The position numbers were made by a program, and so were the translations under genes. From Celeribacter baekdonensis B30 (lineage in GTDB: Bacteria; Pseudomonadota; Alphaproteobacteria; Rhodobacterales; Rhodobacteraceae): 64,000 bases of DNA. The notes under the pieces were generated by a model that searched no databases, was not told where the DNA came from, and saw nothing but the letters and a program-made list of their open reading frames with translations. The DNA lies in assembly GCF_000299875.1 (NCBI RefSeq), contig NZ_AMRK01000011.1:1-64000 (forward strand). The letters are read 5' to 3'. Below are positions 1-6,655 of the stretch, one piece after another (positions within the stretch are counted from its first letter, which is position 1; each line of letters begins with the position of its first letter).

Positions 1-302
1 CCCACCTCATCCGCTCAGGGCCGTTCGCGTCCATCAACACCAAGGGCGGATTCCAGACCTTCTCTGCACGTGCGAACCGAACCCTGCCAGATCACGGAAG
101 CGGACACGCCGCCAGGATCGCACTGCGGAACCCCGGGTCACCTACAGGGAGGGCGGAAAGCGGCCTGATGTGGTCGTTCAATTGCTCTTGCAGGATATAA
201 AGAATGGAGCCGTTCGCAAACCTCCACAGCTTGTGTGGAGATAGGTAGTGACGCGACATGATTGATCATGCATAAACTTCAATGAACTCAGGCAGATATT
301 TC
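1..302. other. Left edge, no gene recognised
   Basis: This stretch precedes the OLD nuclease gene. The forward frames are open over long parts of it, as expected in GC-rich DNA, but none gives a recognisable protein and there is no ribosome-binding site with a start. It could contain the 3' end of a gene cut by the window edge or decayed island DNA. The only clear structure is an inverted repeat at 222-240. Confidence 0.4.
222..240. promoter_or_regulatory. Inverted repeat upstream of the OLD nuclease gene
   Basis: Perfect 7-base arms (ctccaca / tgtggag) flank a 5-base centre. The repeat lies about 60 bases before the nuclease start. Its position suits an operator or an RNA hairpin controlling the two-gene unit. 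No matching regulator gene is seen in the window, so the function is inferred from position only. Confidence 0.35.
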
Positions 303-2402
303 ATGATAACATTGTCCAAAATTCATGTGCGCGGCTTTCGGCTCCTCGAAGACATCGAAATGTCGGTGGAGGTCGGCTCTACTGTCATCGTCGGGCGCAA
401 CAATAGCGGCAAGACGTCGTTGACGGAGGTGCTGGATCATTTTCTCGGCGAACAGGCCGGCAAGTTTAGGCTTGAAGACTTCTCCGCTGGCCTGCGATCA
501 GCTTTCATTTCGAGCAAGGTCGACCGCGACACGGGCGTTCTGCCTGCATCAGAGTTGCTCGAAAAGCTTCCCGCCATTTCTCTGGATCTGACGTTTACAT
601 ATGGCAAGGGAGGTCTCGGTCCCCTGTCGCCGTTCATCATTGACCTTGATCCGGCCTGCACGACAGCGATTGCGCGGATTGAATACTCCGCGACAATCGC
701 CACAATTGGTGCCCTTCTCGATACGCCAGCCGACCCTGCGGTGCCCCTCTTAATCGAACCGGCTCCGGCAGCCGAACCGGTTGTGCCCGTGGATCCCAAT
801 ACCGCCTTCTTCAGACATCTTCGGACGGCCATACCCGATGCATATACGTTGCGGGTCTCGGCCATAGATCCGACCGATCCGACAAACCGGCGCACCTTCC
901 AGAGTGCCTCTGAACTCACCGCCCTAATACGTGTCGGGATTGTCCGTGCGCAGCGCACACTCGACCCCGGCAAAAAGGGAGACCCGGAAGTTATCGGAAA
1001 ACTTCTGAGCCAGCTCTTTAGAACGGCGAACTCCGCTGAGGCGGCGCAATCGGATCAGGACGTTGTCGCGCAGCTCAAGAAATCAGTGTCGCACGTTGAG
1101 GCCGCAATGCAGAGCGGCTTTGACACCCAGCTTAAAGGCCTGTTGCCTGCGCTCGGTATGTTCGGTTTTCCAAGTCTCAACGACACGGAGCTGAGACCCC
1201 ATACCACCATCGATATTGAAAGCGTGCTAACAGACAACACGCGGATCCTCTATTCAGGGTTTGACGGCGTTCATCTGCCAGAGGGCTATAACGGCCTTGG
1301 CACGCGGAACCTGATCTACATCCTGCTACAGCTTGAAGCGATCCATAAGGTCTATCGCGGCCTACCCACCCGCCCTGCGGTGCATCTTGTATTCATTGAG
1401 GAACCGGAGGCGCATCTTCACCCCCAGATGCAGGAGGTGTTCATTGCCAAGCTGAACGAAGCGGTGGGCGCATTATCTGCCAGGTATCCGGGGGACGGTG
1501 TCTGGCCCGCACAGTTTATCGTATCGACCCATTCATCACACCTTGCAAACGCAGCCGCGTTCGAAGCCATTCGATATTTCCTGAATGTCAGCACTCCTAT
1601 CGCGGGGGTCCGACGGACAAAGGTCAAGGACTTCCGGAAGGGCGCTACGAAAATCCCGGAGCCGGATCGGAAGTTTCTTCAGCAATATATGACCCTTACG
1701 AAATGCGATCTTTATTTCGCGGACAAGGCCATTCTCGTCGAGGGCGCAACGGAACGGATCCTTATGCCTCGCATCATCCGGATGATTGATAAAGGGATCG
1801 ATGCCGCCAAGTGTCTCGGTAGCCAGTATATCACCACTATGGAGATCGGTGGTGCCTACGCGCAGAAGTTTTTTCCGCTGTTGGAATACCTTGAGCTTAA
1901 GTCCATCATTGTGACGGATCTGGATGCAGTTCGCCTTGAAGGCGGCAGGCATCGGAAGTGCCTCTGCGCTGAGGCGGGGGGCACATCCAACAGCGCGCTC
2001 AAGGCATGGTTCGACAAGCCGGACATTCAGGTGACAGAACTTCTGGCAAAGACTCCTGCAGAGAAAACAAGAGGCTTCTACCGGATTGCCTATCAGATTC
2101 CCGAAGAGGGCTCCGCCCATTGTGCGCGCAGCTATGAGGACGCACTAATCCTCGCAAACCTGGCCGATTTCGGAATTGCAGCCGATGCGGATACCGCGAG
2201 CAAGGCTTGGGAAGTAGCAAAAGGCTTCGGCAAATCCGAGGAAGCGATCCGGTTCGCAGTGAAGGAGGAAGACTGGAATGTGCCGCGATACATCCGTGAG
2301 GGGCTGGTTTGGCTGTCTGAGCCTCCGCCACCCCTGCCTCCTATCCCGCCGCTGATTGAACCGCCAGCTACAATCGAGGTCGCAGCGGAGGCCGAAGAAT
2401 GA
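303..2402 (+). CDS. OLD-family ATP-dependent endonuclease (GajA-like)
   Basis: An ABC/SMC-type ATPase fused to a TOPRIM nuclease, the layout of overcoming-lysogenization-defect (OLD) nucleases and of GajA in Gabija defence. Seen in the sequence: Walker A GRNNSGKT near residue 31, Walker B VFIEEPEAHLHP near 362, the following STHSSHL histidine motif, and TOPRIM signatures VEGATE near 478 and VTDLDA near 537. The C-terminus ends in a proline-rich stretch. At 699 residues it is longer than GajA of about 580. The start at 303 is preferred because it gives the usual MxxLxKIxVxGFR opening; an in-frame ATG at 282 adds seven residues. The stop overlaps the helicase start (ATGA), which supports a class 2 OLD/helicase pair. 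Cleavage of invading DNA is inferred from the family. Confidence 0.85.
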   Translation: MITLSKIHVRGFRLLEDIEMSVEVGSTVIVGRNNSGKTSLTEVLDHFLGEQAGKFRLEDFSAGLRSAFISSKVDRDTGVLPASELLEKLPAISLDLTFTYGKGGLGPLSPFIIDLDPACTTAIARIEYSATIATIGALLDTPADPAVPLLIEPAPAAEPVVPVDPNTAFFRHLRTAIPDAYTLRVSAIDPTDPTNRRTFQSASELTALIRVGIVRAQRTLDPGKKGDPEVIGKLLSQLFRTANSAEAAQSDQDVVAQLKKSVSHVEAAMQSGFDTQLKGLLPALGMFGFPSLNDTELRPHTTIDIESVLTDNTRILYSGFDGVHLPEGYNGLGTRNLIYILLQLEAIHKVYRGLPTRPAVHLVFIEEPEAHLHPQMQEVFIAKLNEAVGALSARYPGDGVWPAQFIVSTHSSHLANAAAFEAIRYFLNVSTPIAGVRRTKVKDFRKGATKIPEPDRKFLQQYMTLTKCDLYFADKAILVEGATERILMPRIIRMIDKGIDAAKCLGSQYITTMEIGGAYAQKFFPLLEYLELKSIIVTDLDAVRLEGGRHRKCLCAEAGGTSNSALKAWFDKPDIQVTELLAKTPAEKTRGFYRIAYQIPEEGSAHCARSYEDALILANLADFGIAADADTASKAWEVAKGFGKSEEAIRFAVKEEDWNVPRYIREGLVWLSEPPPPLPPIPPLIEPPATIEVAAEAEE

Positions 2403-4141
2403 TCGCGGCTGTTTCCCCAGCGGTTCAGGCCGCGCAAGCCGCACAGGCACGTGTCAGTGAATGCCTTGATGCCGGGCAAAACTTCCGTCTTGAGGCCGGT
2501 GCAGGCGCTGGAAAGACCTTCTCGCTCGTAGAAGCATTGAAGAAGATCATCGCCGAGCGGGGACCCACCTTGATCCGCGCGGGCCAAAAAGTTGCATGCA
2601 TCACCTACACGGAGGTGGCCCGCAAAGAGATCGCACAGGATATCGAGGATCATCCTGCCATCCTTGTGAATACCATTCACGGCTTTGCCTGGTCCTTCCT
2701 GACCCAGCATCAGAAGGCGCTCCGCGAGCTTGTCATCGGCCTTGAGTCGGAACGGGAGCTTGAGGCAATCGCGGCGGGAGGCGGTGTGAAAGACCAGATT
2801 GTCGACTATAATCTCGGCTTCTTTGGCATCGACGATAAACGGATCACGCTGCACCATGACCATGTGCCTAAGTTTTTCGCAAAACTGCTGGCTAAGGAAA
2901 AGAGCCGCCGCCTCTTCACTGACCTCTATCCCGTGCTTTTCATCGATGAGTATCAGGATACCGATCCGCACGTGATGTCCGCCATCTCCGAGCACTTCTT
3001 TACCGCTGGTGAAGGGCCGATAATCGGCCTGTTTGGCGATCACTGGCAAACCATCTACAGAAATGACTTTGAACTGACGAACTTTCCGGATGTGATTGGA
3101 ATCGACAAGGGCGCGAATTTCAGATCCGTGCCAGCGGTGGTCAATGTGCTGAACAAACTGAGACCGGGTTTGCCGCAGGCTGTCCGGGATCCGAAGGCAC
3201 CCGGAGAGGCTCGATTCTTCCATTGCAATGACTTCAAGGGCGCACGGCGCGATGACAGCCCCCATAAACTGGACCTGCCGGCGACGGATCATTCGGCGGT
3301 GGTGGAGCGCCTGAAGGAGCACCTCACTGCTGACGGCTGGGACTTCGCGCCGAAGCGGACGAAGGTTCTTATGCTGACCCATAATGCCATTGCCGCGAAG
3401 CAGGGCTATCCGCGTCTCGCGAAGGTTTTCAAATACAACGATGCCTTCGCGAAGAAAGAGGATGCTGTAATTGCATTCTTTGCGGACGTCGTAGAACCGC
3501 TATGCGAAGCATATGAAGCTAAACGATTCGGAAACATGTTCGCACATCTGGGCAGGGCGCCAACGATACGGTCTCTCGATGACAAAGCCAGCTGGGTGAA
3601 GGACTTGGATAAGCTCGTGGAACTGAGGCTTAATGGAACGATTGGCGATGTGATCGATTTTCTCCGAGACTCCGCGCGTCCCCGCCTGACAGACCGCATT
3701 ATGGAACGCGAAGACGAGATTAAGAAGCTTGGACCAGAGCCAACAGACGGCGAATCTAACACACTAAAGAACCATAGGGCATTGCGGTCCGTCCCCTACG
3801 CCGAGCTTATAGAGGTGAACCGATTTGTAAGTGGGCATACGCCATTCGCAACCCAGCATAGCGTGAAAGGAGCGCAGTTCGAGAACGTGCTGGTCGTCTT
3901 GAGTGGAGGATGGGCTCACTATAACTGGCATAGGTTTCTGGACCAGCTCCACACAGGTGCCATTGGCCCGAAGGAAGAGGGCGGATTTTACCGCGCACGA
4001 AACCTATTCTACGTTGCGATATCTCGACCAGAGACGCGTCTGGCAGTTCTGGCAACACAGACACTGAGCCCTGCTGCGCTATCGGCGGTTTCGCATCTTT
4101 TTGAACCTGGTAACGTTAGCGCGATTCCGTTTCCGAACTGA
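2399..4141 (+). CDS. UvrD/Rep-type superfamily 1 helicase (GajB-like)
   Basis: An ATP-dependent DNA helicase of the UvrD/PcrA/Rep family. Seen: Walker A (EAGAGAGKT) near residues 32-40, Walker B (FIDEYQDTDP) near 180, motif III (FGDHWQTIY) near 217, motif V-like HSVKGAQFENV near 485 and motif VI (FYVAISR) near 536. The helicase core therefore looks intact. At 580 residues it is shorter than UvrD of about 720 and somewhat longer than GajB of about 490. The start overlaps the nuclease stop by four bases, so the two proteins are probably translationally coupled and work together. No helicase of this kind is normally needed beside a housekeeping OLD protein, so a Gabija-type defence role is the best inference. 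Confidence 0.85.
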   Translation: MIAAVSPAVQAAQAAQARVSECLDAGQNFRLEAGAGAGKTFSLVEALKKIIAERGPTLIRAGQKVACITYTEVARKEIAQDIEDHPAILVNTIHGFAWSFLTQHQKALRELVIGLESERELEAIAAGGGVKDQIVDYNLGFFGIDDKRITLHHDHVPKFFAKLLAKEKSRRLFTDLYPVLFIDEYQDTDPHVMSAISEHFFTAGEGPIIGLFGDHWQTIYRNDFELTNFPDVIGIDKGANFRSVPAVVNVLNKLRPGLPQAVRDPKAPGEARFFHCNDFKGARRDDSPHKLDLPATDHSAVVERLKEHLTADGWDFAPKRTKVLMLTHNAIAAKQGYPRLAKVFKYNDAFAKKEDAVIAFFADVVEPLCEAYEAKRFGNMFAHLGRAPTIRSLDDKASWVKDLDKLVELRLNGTIGDVIDFLRDSARPRLTDRIMEREDEIKKLGPEPTDGESNTLKNHRALRSVPYAELIEVNRFVSGHTPFATQHSVKGAQFENVLVVLSGGWAHYNWHRFLDQLHTGAIGPKEEGGFYRARNLFYVAISRPETRLAVLATQTLSPAALSAVSHLFEPGNVSAIPFPN

Positions 4142-4501
4142 AGAACGCGACGTTTGGGACCGGTCACTTGGTCAGCGGCTGCGCCGTCACGAATTGCCGC
4201 GCCAGACTGCCTTCAGCCCAAGATAGTTCACCCGTATCAAACGGCCGCTTTGGGGAATGCTGCCCCGCAGCATAAGGCATCGTGGACCGTCCGCAAAGGG
4301 CCGGTCGCGACGTACCGACAGGGCGAATGTAAATTTTAAGCTCCCTGCGCGGTCGGGGACCGGCAGAAAACCATCTTCCCTCAATCCTCTGTCCAAGGCA
4401 CCGCCGCACACGAGAATCCTCGCGTGCAACAGCGCCCTCCCACACCAAGAGAACGAAGACCCTTCACACGCCAACTGACGGTCGGGCCCTCCAGTGCAGC
4501 G
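4142..4501. other. 360-base gap between two convergent accessory units
   Basis: This gap separates the 3' end of the helicase gene from the 3' end of the minus-strand cassette. Short open frames cross it on both strands, but none has a recognisable product or a good ribosome-binding site. I see no obvious terminator, tRNA, integrase or insertion-sequence end. It may be degraded DNA at a junction between two separately acquired units. Confidence 0.4.
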
Positions 4502-4753
4502 TCAATCCTCACTGCCGTCTTCGGCCCCCCGTTTCCGCTCAAAGGACATCCACACAAACTCGCCGGTCTTCTTGTTTCTATAGATCGCAACCTTGTCGCG
4601 GCGGAGCTTCCGAAACGGCATGTTCTCATGCTGCAACTCGGCGGGGGAAATCTCCCCCCGCGCCAGCCGCTCCTCGTCTCGTTGCCGAGCCCGCGCTTTC
4701 TGCCGTTGCCGCTCCTCGAAATCGAAGTACTTGGGACCATCCTCGTCGCGCAT
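4502..4753 (-). CDS. Small charged hypothetical protein
   Basis: An 83-residue protein. Its start codon lies two bases beyond the stop of the preceding DUF6634-like gene, so it is very probably cotranslated. The N-terminal half is rich in Arg, Glu, Gln and Lys (FEERQRQKARARQRDEERLA) and should be helical, possibly a short coiled coil. The C-terminal half is predicted strand-like (KVAIYRNKKTGEFVWMSF). I do not recognise the family. Its position suggests it belongs functionally with the DUF6634-like protein and the AAA+ ATPase. The longer reading in the same frame back to 5083 runs through the upstream gene and is rejected. Confidence 0.6.
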   Translation of the reverse strand: MRDEDGPKYFDFEERQRQKARARQRDEERLARGEISPAELQHENMPFRKLRRDKVAIYRNKKTGEFVWMSFERKRGAEDGSED

Positions 4754-4754
4754 G

Positions 4755-5234
4755 TCAGCCCTCACCCGTGTCGTTGAACACCATACGTTCTCGCCAGGCC
4801 GCCAACAGTTCAGCAAGCAGCGACAAGTCATCCAGCGGCCGATACCCAGGCATGTCGATCTGCACGAAGCCGGAAGGTGCCTCGTCCATCCCGAGGCTCT
4901 TGGCGATCTTCGCCTCATAGACAGAGAAGGGTTGAGCCAGCGCATACCACCGGGATGCCGTGCGTGCCCAACCCCGGTTGGCGTCAATCGCGACAAGCTG
5001 TGAGGTCGTGATCCAACCGCCCGCAAGCGTCGGATGCCCCGACACCATGCCCCAAAGGATTGGTGCGCCGTGGCGAGATACATGGGGTCGCCAGTAGTTC
5101 AGCACAGGTGCCTCGGCGAGGTCAGGTTCGGAAGGGCCACCATCGGTGGCTTTGATGGCGGCACGTATCTTTTTGGCCCAGTGGGGCTGCGCAGGTTTCT
5201 TGTTCACGGGGAACTCCCAGATTGAAAAAGGCAT
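4755..5234 (-). CDS. DUF6634-like protein
   Basis: A 159-residue soluble protein with no signal peptide or membrane segment. The central block (LNYWRP, GMVSGHPTLAGGWITTS, DANRGWARTASRWYAL) resembles the rhodobacterial family called DUF6634, whose biochemical role is unknown. The glycine-histidine-proline and WITTS motifs are the most distinctive parts. It is the middle gene of a minus-strand cassette: AAA+ ATPase upstream (57-base gap) and the 83-residue protein immediately downstream. The arrangement suggests a substrate adaptor or effector for the ATPase, but that is inference. The family assignment is from memory of sequence style, not from a search. Confidence 0.6.
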   Translation of the reverse strand: MPFSIWEFPVNKKPAQPHWAKKIRAAIKATDGGPSEPDLAEAPVLNYWRPHVSRHGAPILWGMVSGHPTLAGGWITTSQLVAIDANRGWARTASRWYALAQPFSVYEAKIAKSLGMDEAPSGFVQIDMPGYRPLDDLSLLAELLAAWRERMVFNDTGEG

Positions 5235-5291
5235 GATTGATGGACGACGGTGGTCGGGGAGGTCATAGCCATCCCCTCGCGACAGTTCTTC

Positions 5292-6341
5292 TCAGTGCAA
5301 CACAGGGCGGTTCACTGCCTGCTCGACAGCATCCAGCATCCGAACGACCGATCTCAGGCTGACGTTGTGCGGGGTCCGGATGGCGTCGATGACCCCCTTG
5401 ACCGCATCCACGGCATCCTGGGGAAGATCGCGACGCGCCCCTTCCCGGTCCGCAAAGTCGATCAGATGCTCCTGTGTGAGGGCCGTCAATTCGGTGGGAG
5501 GGCAACGGCTCAGAAACGGCTCTGACAGACCGCGGAGGGTGTTGGCTGTGAGCACCCACGTGACCCAGGACATGTCGAAAGCAATGCGGAAATACGGACA
5601 TGACCAGTGGCGCGCGGTAGACCTTTCGAGGAGCGGCAGCAGACCCTCATCCAGAGAATAGCGCTGACCGCCAGTCGTCTGGACATCCCCGGTCTTCTCG
5701 ATCTCGTCGATCACGATCACAGGATTGGCAATTTGAGACGCCATGATCCCTTCCAGAACCTTACCCGGGCTCGCCGATCCCCAGCCTCGCTGAGACCCCG
5801 TCACAGCAAATGGCGCAGGCTCCCCTGTGGCTTCGATGATTGTCGTTGGAGCGGAGAGCAGATCCCCCAGCAGGCGCGCCCAGTGGCTCTTCCCGATCCC
5901 TGGCGGACCAACGAGGAGCATCGGCCTCAGACGGGGCGCAGGATCGCCGTTGCGGACCGAAGCGCGCATGTCCCGCCAAAGACGATCGGTGGCAGGTGCC
6001 ATCCACGGCATGGCGGTATGAATGGCGCTGGCGATCTCGTCGGCGCGATGCTCGGTCTCGACCGGCATCAGCATTGCACCATTCCGGAAGACCTCGAGCC
6101 GCGCACGGTCTCTTCTGTCGAGGTGCGCCAACCCGGATTGGTTCGCGACCTTGCGGAGATATTTTTGCGTCCGGCGCTCTATCTTTGCGCGGTCCTCTTC
6201 CGACAAGCCCAACTCATCGGGAGGATTCTCCATGTTCTCCCTGTACCGCCACAGGAAACGTTTCAGGCGCGTATTGATCTCGAATTCAGACTGCAGGTTT
6301 TCGGGAGGGAACCTGACATCGGCAAACGGTATTCGGGGCAT
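5292..6341 (-). CDS. Lon-like AAA+ ATPase lacking a protease domain
   Basis: A 349-residue AAA+ protein. Walker A (GPPGIGKS) lies near residues 145-152, a Lon-like pore/linker block (TGSQRGWGSASPGKV) follows near 181, Walker B (VIVIDEIEK) near 208-216, sensor 1 (VLTANT) and a likely arginine finger (FLSRC) after that. The ATPase core reads like that of Lon, but the protein ends after the small helical AAA subdomain, so the S16 Ser-Lys peptidase is absent. The N-terminal 140 residues are charged and helical. The start at 6341 is chosen because AGAGGA precedes it at good spacing; 6395 would add 18 residues. It is first gene of the cassette with the DUF6634-like protein. It probably remodels or unfolds a partner; the substrate is unknown. 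Confidence 0.75.
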   Translation of the reverse strand: MPRIPFADVRFPPENLQSEFEINTRLKRFLWRYRENMENPPDELGLSEEDRAKIERRTQKYLRKVANQSGLAHLDRRDRARLEVFRNGAMLMPVETEHRADEIASAIHTAMPWMAPATDRLWRDMRASVRNGDPAPRLRPMLLVGPPGIGKSHWARLLGDLLSAPTTIIEATGEPAPFAVTGSQRGWGSASPGKVLEGIMASQIANPVIVIDEIEKTGDVQTTGGQRYSLDEGLLPLLERSTARHWSCPYFRIAFDMSWVTWVLTANTLRGLSEPFLSRCPPTELTALTQEHLIDFADREGARRDLPQDAVDAVKGVIDAIRTPHNVSLRSVVRMLDAVEQAVNRPVLH

Positions 6342-6503
6342 TGGGTGTCCTCTCTGAGCCGGCGCGCCATTCGATTGGCGGCCAACATTTGGCAACGCGG
6401 GGCTGCCAGGGGTTTCAGTCAGAGGATCCGGATCCTTGAGAACGTTATGAGAACATGGCGCGTCCTAGGTCAACCTGGGCGCCAAGGAGACTGCCCGGAA
6501 CGC

Positions 6504-6535
6504 AAGAATGCCGGACCTCTCGGACCGGCATTCTT
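6504..6535. terminator. Perfect 11-base-pair hairpin between nrdJ and the AAA+ cassette
   Basis: Arms AAGAATGCCGG and CCGGCATTCTT match perfectly around a 10-base loop. On the minus strand it lies about 120 bases beyond the nrdJ stop and ahead of the AAA+ gene. No clear T-run follows on that strand, so it could be a weak terminator, an mRNA-end stabiliser or an operator for the cassette. Confidence 0.45.
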
Positions 6536-6655
6536 CAGATCAAGCAATATCAACGACTTAGCTTCGACTGGTCATTTTATACCCAGCAAGAGTCCGTTTT
6601 TTTGGCCGGAATGTCCCTCAATTGCCCGCCGAAACAAGTGGGGCCCAAATTCACC

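Noticed and set aside
2132-3382. A 416-codon minus-strand frame opposite the helicase gene
   Set aside because: The plus-strand helicase has all SF1 motifs; the minus frame crosses the nuclease-helicase junction and is a shadow.
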